64,000 bases of DNA from CAZSAA01 sp964604915 (GCA_964604915.1 CAZSAA010000001.1:11645-75644), one strand, 5' to 3'. Shown: positions 8,506 through 17,909, counted from the first letter of the stretch. Numbers and translations: made by a program. The notes: generated by a model not told the origin, from the letters alone.

Positions 8506-8532
8506 AGCCCGCCCTTACGGGAAGAGCGGGCT
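8506..8532 (-). terminator. GC-rich hairpin between tuf and rpsJ
   Basis: A perfect 7-bp stem AGCCCGC/GCGGGCT with a 13-nt loop. On the minus strand it follows the tuf stop by 7 nt and is followed by TTATAG rather than a long T run. It may be a partial terminator or an mRNA-processing or stability element that sets tuf above the downstream genes. Confidence 0.45.
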
Positions 8533-8539
8533 AAAGCGG

Positions 8540-9727
8540 TTACTTGATTATCTTAGTCACCACGCCGGCGCCGACCGTGCGGCCACCTTCGCGGATAGCA
8601 AACTTCATCTTATCTTCCATAGCGATCGGAGCGATGAGCTTCACCTTCAAATTTACAGTATCGCCAGGCATAACCATCTCAACGCCCTCCGGGAGTTCAA
8701 TCTCGCCGGTAACATCGGTGGTGCGGATATAGAACTGAGGCTTGTAGCCCTTGAAGAACGGCTTATGGCGGCCGCCTTCGTCCTTGCCTAGGACATATAC
8801 TTCAGCTTCGAAATCGGTGTGCGGAGTGATGGTGCCCGGCTTGCAAAGGACCTGTCCTCTCTGGACTTCATCCTTCTTGGTGCCGCGGACGAGCAGTCCG
8901 GCGTTATCGCCAGCCTGACCTCTATCGAGCGACTTCTTGAACATCTCGACGCCAGTAACGACAGTCTTCTTGGTGTCCATCAAGCCGACAATCTCGACTT
9001 CGTCACCAATATTGACTACGCCTCTTTCGATACGACCGGTAAGCACGGTGCCGCGACCTTCGATAGAGAAGATGTCTTCAACCGGCATCAAGAAAGGATG
9101 CTCAGTATCGCGAACCGGGGTCGGGATATATGAATCGATAGCTTCCATGAGCTTCATGACTGGTTCAGCGTCAGGGCCGGTCGGATTTTCGAGAGCCTTA
9201 AGGGCGCTACCGCGAATGATCGGGGTAGTATCTCCAGGGAATTCGTTCTTCTTCAATAAATCGCGGATTTCTTCTTCAACGAGGTCGATGAGTTCCTTAT
9301 CCTCTACCATATCGCACTTGTTAAGGAAAACGATGATATAAGGGACGCCTACCTGCCTGGCCAAGAGGATGTGTTCGCGGGTCTGCGGCATTGGGCCGTC
9401 AGTCGCGGAAACCACCAAGATAGCCCCATCCATCTGAGCGGCACCAGTGATCATGTTCTTGACATAATCAGCGTGGCCCGGACAATCGACGTGGGCATAG
9501 TGCCTAGTGGCTGATTCATACTCTACGTGAGCGGTAGCGATGGTAATGCCGCGCTCCCTTTCTTCCGGAGCGAAATCGATTTCATTAACACCCTTCTTGG
9601 AAGCGTTCATACCATGAGCGCCGAACACCGCCAACATAGCGGCGGTCAGAGTGGTCTTCCCGTGGTCAACGTGGCCGATGGTACCGATGTTGACGTGCGG
9701 TTTGGAACGGTCAAATTTTTCTGCCAT
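8540..9727 (-). CDS. tuf: Elongation factor Tu
   Basis: EF-Tu, the GTPase that delivers aminoacyl-tRNA to the ribosome. At 395 aa it is full length. G motifs are visible: GHVDHGKT (residues about 18-25), DCPGHADYV, and NKCDMVED. It ends with the usual [11 protein letters not shown]. It lies between the small fusA-tuf intergenic gene and rpsJ. Confidence 0.99.
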   Translation of the reverse strand: MAEKFDRSKPHVNIGTIGHVDHGKTTLTAAMLAVFGAHGMNASKKGVNEIDFAPEERERGITIATAHVEYESATRHYAHVDCPGHADYVKNMITGAAQMDGAILVVSATDGPMPQTREHILLARQVGVPYIIVFLNKCDMVEDKELIDLVEEEIRDLLKKNEFPGDTTPIIRGSALKALENPTGPDAEPVMKLMEAIDSYIPTPVRDTEHPFLMPVEDIFSIEGRGTVLTGRIERGVVNIGDEVEIVGLMDTKKTVVTGVEMFKKSLDRGQAGDNAGLLVRGTKKDEVQRGQVLCKPGTITPHTDFEAEVYVLGKDEGGRHKPFFKGYKPQFYIRTTDVTGEIELPEGVEMVMPGDTVNLKVKLIAPIAMEDKMKFAIREGGRTVGAGVVTKIIK

Positions 9728-9830
9728 TTGTTTGGTATGCGGCCCCCTATCGGGGTTTCTTTCCTTCTAGAGGAAACCAGCCGTCATAAAATTAAAATTA
9801 TTTTTTATCTTTTATCTTAAACTTTTTTCT
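9728..9830 (-). promoter_or_regulatory. Structured tuf leader
   Basis: The gap between the small hypothetical gene and tuf. Its right half is A/T-rich. Its left half (9743-9778) has overlapping inverted repeats: CCCC/GGGG at 9744-9755, and GGTTTC/GAAACC at 9754-9778. These share bases and so could be alternative folds. No promoter with both boxes was found. Confidence 0.3.
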
Positions 9831-10175
9831 TTATCTTTTCTCCTCCTCATCCGCCTGGGCTTTCCGCTTAATCCCTTCTGGGATTTTCCACGGATTGCGC
9901 GCCTTAAATTCCTCCTCTATATATTGGGAATCATCTTCATGCTTCCAGTTGGATATTTCAACATTTATCTTATCAGCTAAATCTTCTCCTGTCAATGCCG
10001 GATTCCCGCTATCTATCGACGGTTTCGTCGCCGTATCAACGGCCAGATCCTCGTAGCGGCTAAGTGGCATGAGCACGAATGGCTCAGACGGCTCTTGGCG
10101 GTCCCAGACTATCACCCTATCGCCGGTGCGATTGATGAGCTTTAGTATTCGATTGAAAGTCTGTTCGAAACTCAT
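9831..10175 (-). CDS. Small conserved-looking protein between fusA and tuf, function unknown
   Basis: A 114-aa soluble protein when started at the ATG giving MSFEQTFNRILKLINRTGD; a longer open frame overlaps the fusA end and looks unnecessary. The first 45 residues (RTGDRVIVWDRQEPSEPFVLMPLSRYEDLA) have the shape of the Phd/YefM antitoxin N-terminal fold, which often reads vi.d...p..vl.s...Y..L. The rest is acidic and probably extended. No toxin partner lies beside it, since the neighbours are fusA and tuf, so an antitoxin role is doubtful. Function is not assigned. Confidence 0.7.
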   Translation of the reverse strand: MSFEQTFNRILKLINRTGDRVIVWDRQEPSEPFVLMPLSRYEDLAVDTATKPSIDSGNPALTGEDLADKINVEISNWKHEDDSQYIEEEFKARNPWKIPEGIKRKAQADEEEKR

Positions 10176-10197
10176 ATGATCGGTAGGCGAGCTCGCG

Positions 10198-12279
10198 CTA
10201 CTTCCCTCCCTTTTCCTTAATCTGTTCAAGGATGTTACGCGGTACTTCGCTATAATGAGAGAACTCCATGGTATAGCTGGCGCGTCCTTGGCTCATTGAG
10301 CGCAGGGCGGTCGCATAGCCGAACATCTCAGCAAGCGGCACTTTGGCATGGATAGCTTTGATACTGTTGGGACGGTCGACCATCTCTTCTATTTGACCGC
10401 GCTTGGAATTGAGGTCGCCGATAACGTTGCCCATATATTCTTCCGGAGTTACCACTTCCACTTTCATCATCGGCTCAAGCAAGATAGCGCCGGCTTTCTG
10501 ACAGGCTTCCTTGAAGGCGAAGATACCAGCCATCTTGAAAGCGAGTTCAGAAGAGTCGACTTCATGGTAGCTGCCGTAGAAGACGGCCACCTTGACATCG
10601 ATCATCGGATAACCGGCGACCACGCCAGATAGCATGGCCTCCTTGACGCCTTTTTCAATAGCCGGAATAAATTCCTTCGGGATGACGCCGCCTTTGACCT
10701 CATCGAGGAACTCATAGCCACCGCCTTCTCCGGACGGTTCGACACGCAAGGAGCAATGTCCATATTGACCACGTCCACCCGATTGCTTTACGTATTTATG
10801 TTCCGCTTCCGCGGTACTCTTGATAGTTTCCCGATATGATACCTGTGGTTTGCCGACGTTAGCTTCCACGCCGAATTCGCGCTTCATGCGGTCGACGATG
10901 ATGTCCAAATGCAATTCGCCCATGCCGGAAATAAGGACCTGGTTGGTCTCTTCGTCGGTCTCGACGCGGAAAGTCGGATCTTCTTCAGCCAAGCGGGATA
11001 GGGCGACGCCCATCTTCTCCTGGTCAGCCTTGGTTTTGGGTTCCACGGCGATCTTGATGACCGGTTCCGGGAACACGATAGACTCGAGCAAGACCGGGTG
11101 GTTCTCATCGGACAGAGTGTTGCCGGTAGTGGTATTCTTGAGGCCGATAACGGCAGCGATATCGCCAGCGTATAATTCTTTGATCTCCTCGCGGTGGTTA
11201 GCATGCATGCGCACGAGACGTCCTACGCGTTCCTTATTACCGGTCGAAGCATTGATGATATATGAGCCGGAAGTGAGGACGCCTTGGTAGACGCGGACGA
11301 AACAGAGCTTACCTATGAACGGATCGGTGGCAATCTTGAAAGCCAAGCCGGCAAACGGAGCGTCATCATTGGCCTTTATCCCTACTTTCTTTTCTGGATC
11401 ATTGATGTCAGTACCCTCGATAGCTGGCACGTCAAGCGGGGACGGAAGGTATTCGGTCACGGCGTCGAGCACGAGCTGGATGCCGATATTCTGCAACGCG
11501 GTGCCGCAGAGAACGGGATAAATCTTGTTAGCAATCACGCCGATCCGGATGGAAAGCTTGATCTCTTCGATGCTCACTTCTTCCCCGCCCAGGTATTTTT
11601 CCATAGCCGGCTCATAGCACTCTACCGCTTTCTCGATCATCTCAGCGCGATACTTGGCGACTTTCTCTTTCATGTCTTCGGGGATATCGATCTCTTCGAT
11701 ATTCTCACCGCTAGCGCCAGTGAAGCGGTATGCTTTTTCCGCGATAAGGTCGATGACGCCGCTAAGGTTGTCTTCCGCACCGATAGGCAGTTGGATGGCG
11801 ACCGCGTTAGGATTCAAACGGGTGCGGATAGAATTCAGGGACATATAGAAGTCGGCGCCCATCTTGTCCATCTTGTTGACGAAGCAGAGACGAGGGACAT
11901 TATATTTGTCCGCTTGGCGCCAGACGGTTTCGGACTGCGGCTCTACGCCAGCCTGACCGTCGAAAACGGCAACAGCGCCGTCAAGGACGCGCAAAGATCG
12001 TTCCACCTCGACAGTGAAGTCGACGTGTCCTGGAGTGTCGATGATATTGATCTTTTTACCCTTCCAGAAACAAGTAGTGGCCGCGGAAGTAATGGTGATG
12101 CCGCGCTCCTTTTCCTGTTCCATCCAGTCCATCTCGGCCGCACCTTCGTGCACTTCGCCGATCTTATGTTTCCTGCCGGTGTAGAATAAGACGCGTTCGG
12201 TAAACGTCGTCTTGCCGGCATCGATGTGAGCCATGATGCCGATATTGCGGATGTTGTCTAGCGAATAATCACGAGGCAT
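10198..12279 (-). CDS. fusA: Elongation factor G
   Basis: EF-G, the translocation GTPase. At 693 aa it is full length. G1 is AHIDAGKT (about residues 17-24), with DTPGHVDF and NKMDKMGAD following. Domain IV-V features such as [16 protein letters not shown] and [15 protein letters not shown] are present. It is 3 nt from rpsG and part of the str operon. Confidence 0.99.
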   Translation of the reverse strand: MPRDYSLDNIRNIGIMAHIDAGKTTFTERVLFYTGRKHKIGEVHEGAAEMDWMEQEKERGITITSAATTCFWKGKKINIIDTPGHVDFTVEVERSLRVLDGAVAVFDGQAGVEPQSETVWRQADKYNVPRLCFVNKMDKMGADFYMSLNSIRTRLNPNAVAIQLPIGAEDNLSGVIDLIAEKAYRFTGASGENIEEIDIPEDMKEKVAKYRAEMIEKAVECYEPAMEKYLGGEEVSIEEIKLSIRIGVIANKIYPVLCGTALQNIGIQLVLDAVTEYLPSPLDVPAIEGTDINDPEKKVGIKANDDAPFAGLAFKIATDPFIGKLCFVRVYQGVLTSGSYIINASTGNKERVGRLVRMHANHREEIKELYAGDIAAVIGLKNTTTGNTLSDENHPVLLESIVFPEPVIKIAVEPKTKADQEKMGVALSRLAEEDPTFRVETDEETNQVLISGMGELHLDIIVDRMKREFGVEANVGKPQVSYRETIKSTAEAEHKYVKQSGGRGQYGHCSLRVEPSGEGGGYEFLDEVKGGVIPKEFIPAIEKGVKEAMLSGVVAGYPMIDVKVAVFYGSYHEVDSSELAFKMAGIFAFKEACQKAGAILLEPMMKVEVVTPEEYMGNVIGDLNSKRGQIEEMVDRPNSIKAIHAKVPLAEMFGYATALRSMSQGRASYTMEFSHYSEVPRNILEQIKEKGGK

Positions 12280-12282
12280 ATA

Positions 12283-12549
12283 TTATTTCTTCTTAAATTT
12301 GCTAAAGTGAGCAAAAGCCTTATTGGCTTCAGCCATCTTNNNNNNNNNNNNNNNNNNNNNNNNNNNNNNNNNNNNNNNNNNNNNNNNNNNNNNNNNNNNN
12401 NNNNNNNNNNNNNNNNNNNNNNNNNNNNNNNNNNNNNNNGCGCTTTTCTTGCCCATCTCCATGATATAGTTGATGAATTTGGCGATGCTTTTATCATTGT
12501 ATTTAACATCCCCTTGTATGTCCCTTTTCGGGGCGGCTTTTCCTCTCAT
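12283..12549 (-). CDS. rpsG: 30S ribosomal protein S7, interrupted by an assembly gap
   Basis: Both ends of S7 are present: an N-terminal part MRGKAAPKRDIQGDVKYND through INYIMEMGKKS, and a C-terminal part KMAEANKAFAHFSKFKKK, separated by 100 N. S7 is normally about 156 aa, but only about 54 residues are readable, so about 100 residues (some 300 nt) are missing. The N run therefore does not reflect true length. The position between rpsL and fusA confirms identity. Confidence 0.9.
   Translation of the reverse strand: MRGKAAPKRDIQGDVKYNDKSIAKFINYIMEMGKKSXXXXXXXXXXXXXXXXXXXXXXXXXXXXXXXXXXKMAEANKAFAHFSKFKKK
12340..12439. other. Assembly gap (100 N) inside rpsG
   Basis: Exactly 100 N, a common placeholder for a gap of unknown size. 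From the usual S7 length the real gap is nearer 300 nt, so coordinates to the right are not truly contiguous. Confidence 0.95.
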
Positions 12550-12622
12550 AATTACAGGTGAACCGTTAACCGTCAGCTATTACAGATTAGCGGTAGGCTG
12601 TTATATTAATATTTTTTATCGA

Positions 12623-13042
12623 TTAAGCTTTGGGTCTCTTGGCACCATAGCGGCTGCGGCCCTTGCGCCGGGCATCGACGCCCTGGGTGTCATAGACACC
12701 ACGGACGATCTTATAGCGGACGCCCGGAAGATCCTTGGTCTTGCCGCCGCGCACCAGTACGATGGAGTGCTCCTGCAGGTTATGGCCCATGCCCGGAATA
12801 TACGCCGTCACTTCCATGCCGTTGCTGAGCTTGACACGAGCGATCTTACGCAGAGCGGAGTTCGGTTTCTTCGGAGTGGTAGTGGTTACCTTAAGGCAGA
12901 CGCCCTGTTTAAAAGGCGAACCCTTGGCATTAACGTTCTTCTTCCGGTGCAAAGAATCCAGGCTGGTATGCAAAACGAGGGTCTGCTTACCCTTCTTCAC
13001 GGTCTTCCTTTCCTTGCGCACTAATTGGTTGATTGTTGGCAT
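12623..13042 (-). CDS. rpsL: 30S ribosomal protein S12
   Basis: S12, in the decoding centre. The 139-aa protein starts [13 protein letters not shown] and has the [19 protein letters not shown] and [16 protein letters not shown] blocks, where streptomycin-resistance mutations fall in other bacteria. It is the first gene of the str operon and has a strong promoter upstream. Confidence 0.98.
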   Translation of the reverse strand: MPTINQLVRKERKTVKKGKQTLVLHTSLDSLHRKKNVNAKGSPFKQGVCLKVTTTTPKKPNSALRKIARVKLSNGMEVTAYIPGMGHNLQEHSIVLVRGGKTKDLPGVRYKIVRGVYDTQGVDARRKGRSRYGAKRPKA

Positions 13043-13108
13043 AATACTTTCTCTTATACTAAAAACAATCCTGAAACCCAGGATCTCTTTGTTAAAATTG
13101 ACCTATAA

Positions 13109-13137
13109 AATTTATCAAAGATTGAAAAATAAGTCAA
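13109..13137 (-). promoter_or_regulatory. Sigma-70-type promoter for the rpsL (str-S10) operon
   Basis: Minus strand: -35 TTGACT (13132-13137), 17-nt spacer, -10 TAAATT (13109-13114). The predicted start is about 60 nt before the rpsL ATG. The -35 box directly abuts the T run of the upstream operon's terminator. Confidence 0.75.
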
Positions 13138-13139
13138 GG

Positions 13140-13159
13140 AAAAACGGGCGATTAGCCCG
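13140..13159 (-). terminator. Intrinsic terminator just before the rpsL promoter
   Basis: On the minus strand, stem CGGGC/GCCCG with a 5-nt loop (13145-13159), followed by TTTTT (13140-13144). It is the second of two terminators after the response-regulator operon. Confidence 0.65.
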
Positions 13160-13177
13160 AAAGAGGGATATAAAAAA

Positions 13178-13209
13178 TAAAAAGGGCTTAGGAACCAAGC
13201 CAATAAGCC
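13178..13209 (-). terminator. Intrinsic terminator of the sensory operon
   Basis: On the minus strand, stem GGGCTTA/TAAGCCC with a 13-nt loop, followed by TTTTTATTTTTT. It lies about 70 nt after the stop of the response regulator at 13278-13667. Confidence 0.7.
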
Positions 13210-13277
13210 CGTGATAAGGCTTGGATTAAAATAACTGGACAAGCCATCTAAAAGCAGGCTTTTTCTCCTTCGCAGCC

Positions 13278-13667
13278 CTATCGCCTGGCCACCTTCCGAA
13301 TCTTCTCCATCAGGTCTTCGGTCGTGAAAGGCTTCTCTAGCACGCCTTGGATAACGCTAAGCGAACTGGATTTCCTTAGCGACTGGCCGAACTCTTCTGG
13401 CGGGATGGGCATAGCCGAAGACATGAGCAGGACCGGTATCTTAGCCAGGCGGGGATCTTTGCCCATGGCTTGGCAGACATCCATGCCGCTTACCTCCGGC
13501 ATCATGATATCGAGCAGGACTACGCTATAGTCCGGGTTCTTGGCCATCATATCCAGCCCTTCCTGGCCGCCATAGGCGACATCGATGTCAAGGGCCGGAT
13601 TGCTCGAAAGCAGCGCTTTGAGGGTGATGACGGTACTGGGGTCGTTATCGACGATAAGGATTCTCAT
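13278..13667 (-). CDS. Single-domain response regulator (first of a related pair)
   Basis: A 129-aa stand-alone receiver domain with no output domain. Acidic pocket D7 and D9, phospho-acceptor D53 (LLDIMMP), S83/S84 and K112 (LEKPF) are all in place. It lies directly after the histidine kinase gene and is the likely phosphate acceptor. It closely resembles the receiver at 16665-17042 (same LVDxDxS...VTLKALL start, same GLDMMA and GxDVC.AM.KD blocks), so the two probably arose by duplication. Output must come through protein contact or a phosphorelay. Confidence 0.93.
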   Translation of the reverse strand: MRILIVDNDPSTVITLKALLSSNPALDIDVAYGGQEGLDMMAKNPDYSVVLLDIMMPEVSGMDVCQAMGKDPRLAKIPVLLMSSAMPIPPEEFGQSLRKSSSLSVIQGVLEKPFTTEDLMEKIRKVARR

Positions 13668-13684
13668 AGGTTTTATGTAAAAAA

Positions 13685-15586
13685 TTATAGAGGTAAAGTG
13701 AAATAGAAGGTGGCGCCCTGCCCTATTTCGCTGATGACGCCAATCTTGCCGCCTAGGTTATCGATATTCTGCTTACAGATATATAGTCCCAACCCCATCC
13801 CGTCCTGCGAACGGGAAAGCGAAGGTTCGAGCTGAGAAAACTTCATGAACAGCTTCTTCTGCTTCTCCTTGGGGATTCCCTGCCCGGCGCCCGTCACTTC
13901 CACCCGGACCGTCCTCTTGTCCGGCAAACCGAGTTTCAAAGCGATGGTCTGGCCTTTAGGGCCATATTTCACGGCATTGTCCACGAAATTATAGATGACT
14001 TGGGAAATCTTCTCCCTATCGCTCTCTATAGGTAACTTTTCCACTGCCAGCTCGAAATTTATCTTCGATTCGCTACGCTCGGCTAACATACCCAGAGAAG
14101 TCTGAAGTGAACCTATCAGCTCGATGAGGTCAAATTTCTCTTTAACGGCCGATACCTTGCCAATCTCATTGCGGTTCGCGGTAAGCATAGTCTTGATGAG
14201 ATTGCTCAATTTGAGCCCTTCGGCATGGATAATAGAGATATACTTCTGATACTCGCTCGGCAAGCCATCCGGCTTCTTCTCCATCACTTCCGACAAACCG
14301 ACAATGGAAATAAGCGGAGTCTTGAGCTCATGGGTAGCGATATTTAGGACTTCATTCTTCAATTTATCCACTTCCTTGAGCTGGCTGATGGTAACCTTAG
14401 CCTTGGTGAGCTCCGTCACGTCCACGCCAGTGGCTAGTACCGATTGGAAAGATCCATTCTCATCCTTTAAGAGACTAAAATGCCAGATAATATTCTTTTG
14501 TGACTGATCAAGGGCCACTATCACGTTTTCCAAAGTATCACTGGAAGCGACCTGGCCGATAAGAAAATCCAGTACGTTCTTAGTCTTGGTCCGGTATTCC
14601 TTGGCTACGAATCCGCTTACCCAATCCTGGCCAAGAACCTGCTCGCCCTTTACTCCTAATATCTCCTCACCCTTCTTATTTATAGTCGATACACGATTAT
14701 CCGCGTCGAAGATAAGGACGATCACTCCGGCCGTGTCGAGATACTTCTGCAACTTGTTCTTTTCCGCCCGCAGCTTGTTGCGGGAACGCTTTACCTCGCT
14801 ATTATACACCTCCAATTTCCGAATACTCGCCCGCAAGGAAGAAAGCATCATCTCGAAGGACGAAGCGAGTATGGCCACTTCGTCATCGCCTTGCATGAGA
14901 GAGGCATCATCTACTTTAGCCCGCAAGTCGCCAGCCTCGATCACCTTAGCGACTTTAGTTAATTTGAGCAGAGGCGATACCAGCTTGTCGGAAAACGATA
15001 TCGCATACCAGACGCAGCCTACCGCGGTGATAAGGAGGAGGATAAGGCCAATAAGCTGGGAAAGGAAACGGACCTCGTTGATCTCGCCCTGTAAATCCCG
15101 GGCGTATTCCAATTCTTCTAGGATAAGGGCGGAGGTATTCTCCTTGACGAAGACGCTTTTAGCTTTGGCTGAGTCATAACGGGCGATTGCTTCGAGGTAG
15201 TTGCCGCTGGAAAGATGACTGGTCCCGATTTCCAGTTCGAACAGGATATCACTGATATTATTTTCCAGGTTAGTAAAGACTATCTTGCTTTTCGCACTGA
15301 CAATCCGGTCATCCAACCTAGCGAGTAAAGCTCTGATATTGTCATGGATAAGTTTGAAATTGGCAGTTTCGGCAGCGTCGACTGGATCCTTTATACGCTT
15401 TTCAAAAGAGGATATGAGAGAAGATGTGTCACTAATCAAACTATATTCCGACACCATGTTGTCAGTGAGCGTCATGTACTTGGACAATATGATATAGTCC
15501 ATGGATATGAAAAAACCTTCAACGATCAGCAGGACGCTGATGATCGCGAAGAATGAAGCTAACAATTTCTTCTTTATGCTCGGCAT
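13685..15586 (-). CDS. Membrane histidine kinase (TM-helical sensor-TM-HAMP-PAS-HisKA-HATPase)
   Basis: A 633-aa sensor kinase. Residues about 8-30 and 176-197 are membrane segments that flank a roughly 145-residue external, all-helical (four-helix-bundle type) sensor. A HAMP domain follows (about 200-255), then a coiled coil, a PAS domain (about 280-395), HisKA with H419 (ATHELKTPL), and HATPase_c with an N-box (NFVDNAVKYG) and G2 (DGMGLGL). The G1 box reads VTGAGQGI: the usual adenine-binding Asp is Gly566, which may lower activity or be a sequencing error. It is flanked by a response regulator and a membrane-tethered sugar-binding protein, which suggests that binding proteins feed the sensor. 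Confidence 0.92.
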   Translation of the reverse strand: MPSIKKKLLASFFAIISVLLIVEGFFISMDYIILSKYMTLTDNMVSEYSLISDTSSLISSFEKRIKDPVDAAETANFKLIHDNIRALLARLDDRIVSAKSKIVFTNLENNISDILFELEIGTSHLSSGNYLEAIARYDSAKAKSVFVKENTSALILEELEYARDLQGEINEVRFLSQLIGLILLLITAVGCVWYAISFSDKLVSPLLKLTKVAKVIEAGDLRAKVDDASLMQGDDEVAILASSFEMMLSSLRASIRKLEVYNSEVKRSRNKLRAEKNKLQKYLDTAGVIVLIFDADNRVSTINKKGEEILGVKGEQVLGQDWVSGFVAKEYRTKTKNVLDFLIGQVASSDTLENVIVALDQSQKNIIWHFSLLKDENGSFQSVLATGVDVTELTKAKVTISQLKEVDKLKNEVLNIATHELKTPLISIVGLSEVMEKKPDGLPSEYQKYISIIHAEGLKLSNLIKTMLTANRNEIGKVSAVKEKFDLIELIGSLQTSLGMLAERSESKINFELAVEKLPIESDREKISQVIYNFVDNAVKYGPKGQTIALKLGLPDKRTVRVEVTGAGQGIPKEKQKKLFMKFSQLEPSLSRSQDGMGLGLYICKQNIDNLGGKIGVISEIGQGATFYFTLPL

Positions 15587-15603
15587 ATCCTGATCTTTCC
15601 TTA

Positions 15604-16653
15604 TTATTCCTCTACTTTTTCACCGTATACTTCTTCGTATGAATGGAATCCATCTTTTATCACCGTTTCCTGGATATTATCCCTGGTGACAAGGACAGGG
15701 TCGAGAAGATAGGCGGGCACTCTCGTTTCCCCATTGTCGATATAACCGGTAATTTCCAAAGCATCGTCCCGAGCCATCGCTACCGCCGCGATAGCGGCTT
15801 GGTGAGCCAAATTCCCTATTGATTTATAGACGCTAGAAGTCTGGGTGCCGGCGATTATACGGCGGAGGGCGGATAATTCTGCATCTTGGCCGGAAACCGG
15901 GATGCGGCCGTCAAGGCCATTTTCAACCAAAGCCTGAATCACGCCAGAAGCGGTGCCGTCATTGGCCGCAATGACCGCATCAAGCGAATTACCGGCCGCA
16001 AGATATTCCTTCATAGCCTTATAGGCCTCCTCTGGCTTCCAGCCGTCAGTGAAAGTATCGATCACCAAGTTGATGTCCCCAGCCGCGATAAGAGGATCAA
16101 GCACTTCCATCGTACCCGCCTTAAGCAGATATGAATTGTTATCGGCGGGCGAACCACCGATATAGGCGAAATTACCGCTTCCAGCGCGCGCTAAGATACT
16201 TCTCGCTTGTAAACGGCCGACCTCTTCATTATCGAAAGAGATATAGAAGTCCAGGTCGCTGTTACTTATCAGCCGGTCATAGGCGATTATCTTCACACCC
16301 GCCCGCCTCGCTTCGCCTATCGCCGACCCGATCTTTTCTGAATCGGACGGGATGACCACGATAACCTCCGCCCCTTGACTAACCAGGTTCTTTATCTGAG
16401 AAATCTGCTTCTCGACATCATAATCAGACATGGTAACGCTAACCACTGCTCCAAGTTCCTCCGCCTTCTCGACGAAGAAGTCTCTATCCTTAAACCAGCG
16501 GTCTTCCCTAGTCACCCCCATGGAGAAGCCAATGATGATAGGCTTGGCGCCGGCTAAAGAATTTTCCTTTTCCTTAAGGGAACGCTGCAAGAAATATATG
16601 GCGCCTAGGACGAAGGCGACGAGCAGGACCAAGACGATGATGAGTCTTTTCAT
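15604..16653 (-). CDS. Membrane-tethered periplasmic sugar-binding protein, XylF/ChvE-like
   Basis: A 349-aa Peripla_BP_4-type binding protein. Residues 4-22 form one hydrophobic segment with no lipobox cysteine, so it is probably anchored rather than released. XylF/ChvE-like features are IIIGFSMGVTREDRW near the start, IAYDRLI in the middle, and VSGQDAELSALRRI later. No ABC ATPase or permease is nearby. The gene sits between a response regulator and a histidine kinase, an arrangement like the LuxP/ChvE type of co-sensor, so a sensing role is more likely than transport here (inference). Confidence 0.85.
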   Translation of the reverse strand: MKRLIIVLVLLVAFVLGAIYFLQRSLKEKENSLAGAKPIIIGFSMGVTREDRWFKDRDFFVEKAEELGAVVSVTMSDYDVEKQISQIKNLVSQGAEVIVVIPSDSEKIGSAIGEARRAGVKIIAYDRLISNSDLDFYISFDNEEVGRLQARSILARAGSGNFAYIGGSPADNNSYLLKAGTMEVLDPLIAAGDINLVIDTFTDGWKPEEAYKAMKEYLAAGNSLDAVIAANDGTASGVIQALVENGLDGRIPVSGQDAELSALRRIIAGTQTSSVYKSIGNLAHQAAIAAVAMARDDALEITGYIDNGETRVPAYLLDPVLVTRDNIQETVIKDGFHSYEEVYGEKVEE

Positions 16654-16664
16654 AAGGCTAAGGC

Positions 16665-17042
16665 TTATACCGCTTTCTTTATCTGCTGTAGCATATCATC
16701 CAGGACGAAGGGCTTCTCTAACGCTCCCTTGATCGGTACCAGGGATTTGAACTCATTAAGTAATTCCTCAAGTTCCTTGGAAGCGATAGGTAAAGCCGAA
16801 GCGAGCAGGATGGGAATATGCTTTAGCTTTTCATCTTTAGACATGGCACGGCAGACGTCGATGCCGCTAAAATCCGACATCATGACGTCAAGGATAAGCA
16901 GGTCATAATGGGACGCAGCCATCATATCCAGACCGGCCTGCCCGCTGAAAGCTGTATCTATCTCAAATCCTTCCTGGCTCATCAGTAAGGCTTTGAGGGT
17001 AACCGCCGCGGAGGCGTCATCGTCGATGATTAAAATCTTCAT
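16665..17042 (-). CDS. Single-domain response regulator (second of a related pair)
   Basis: A 125-aa stand-alone receiver with D7/D8, phospho-acceptor D52 (ILDVMMS), and K110 (LEKPF). The residue after MM is Ser where most receivers have Pro. It is similar over its whole length to the receiver at 13278-13667. It lies between the two tethered binding-protein genes, 11 nt from the sugar-binding gene. Confidence 0.92.
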   Translation of the reverse strand: MKILIIDDDASAAVTLKALLMSQEGFEIDTAFSGQAGLDMMAASHYDLLILDVMMSDFSGIDVCRAMSKDEKLKHIPILLASALPIASKELEELLNEFKSLVPIKGALEKPFVLDDMLQQIKKAV

Positions 17043-17064
17043 AGCTTTTGTCGTTTATATTTGA

Positions 17065-17871
17065 TTAAAAATTTACCCATTTTTCCTCGATCTGAAGCAG
17101 AACTCCCTTCTCCCGCATGTCCTGGAGGATAGAGTTAACCTTTTCCATCAAGGAATCGTTGCCCGGAGCGGTTACTATCCCGTACTCTTCATCGGTAAAA
17201 GGCACTCCGACAATCTTTAGGTCGGGATTTTCCTTGATTATCCCCAGCGCTTCAGTATAATCGACGAGCAATACCTCGAATACGCCATCCTTAAGGTCAT
17301 CGATGACGCTAGCGCCATAGCCGGAGTTTTCATAATCCCAGAACGGGAATAACTTGTCTAACGAAGCGTATTTCAAAGCCTCATCATAACTAGTAGTTTC
17401 CCGTTGAGCCGCGATGGCTCGGCCATGGAGATCGTTTATCCCTTTGATATCCTGATTGTCGCTCCGGACAACGATAGTCTGTCCGCCCTGGAAATATGGA
17501 TCGCTAAAGAGCAATTCTTCCTGCCGATCGGAGGTGATAGTCAGGCCGGATATCGCTAAATCAATATGCCCGCCCTTTACAGCCGGAAACAGCTTGTCCC
17601 AATCATAATCAATATACTGCAATTCCACTCCTAAACGAGCCGCTATCTCCTTAGCGATATCGACATCGATGCCGACGGCCTGGCCGTTCTCGTCGAAGAA
17701 TTCCATCACTCCGAACGGGATATCGCTCCCCACCCTAAGGACCTCGCTCTCTTGAACGCGAAGCAAAGAATCATCGGTCCAAACGGCGTTCCTTTGCCAA
17801 ATCCAAAGAAACGCGACGACAGCTAAGGCGATGACGATCAAAGCGAGCGGAGATGGAATGGTCCTCTTCAT
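17065..17871 (-). CDS. Membrane-tethered amino-acid-type solute-binding protein (SBP_bac_3)
   Basis: About 268 aa. The start chosen is the ATG at 17871; a GTG three codons upstream is less likely. Residues about 8-27 are a membrane anchor with no lipobox. The body has family-3 binding-protein features: LRVGSDIPFGVMEF, GIDVDIAKEIAARLG, and DLAISGLTITSDRQEELLFSDPYF, typical of polar-amino-acid binders. No permease or ATPase is nearby. It is the first gene of the sensory operon, so it probably delivers a ligand signal (inference). Confidence 0.87.
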   Translation of the reverse strand: MKRTIPSPLALIVIALAVVAFLWIWQRNAVWTDDSLLRVQESEVLRVGSDIPFGVMEFFDENGQAVGIDVDIAKEIAARLGVELQYIDYDWDKLFPAVKGGHIDLAISGLTITSDRQEELLFSDPYFQGGQTIVVRSDNQDIKGINDLHGRAIAAQRETTSYDEALKYASLDKLFPFWDYENSGYGASVIDDLKDGVFEVLLVDYTEALGIIKENPDLKIVGVPFTDEEYGIVTAPGNDSLMEKVNSILQDMREKGVLLQIEEKWVNF

Positions 17872-17909
17872 ATTTATCACTACTTTATATCCTCTTCTAT
17901 TTCCCTAAA

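Noticed and set aside
9831..10229. Longer start for the small fusA-tuf gene
   Set aside because: The extra 18 codons overlap the fusA end and have no family-like sequence; the internal ATG at 10175 fits better.
11284..12189. Long plus-strand open frame opposite fusA (301 aa)
   Set aside because: It is fully antisense to a highly conserved gene, shows no family features, and reflects codon bias. The same applies to other long antisense frames, such as those opposite rpsQ and rplM.
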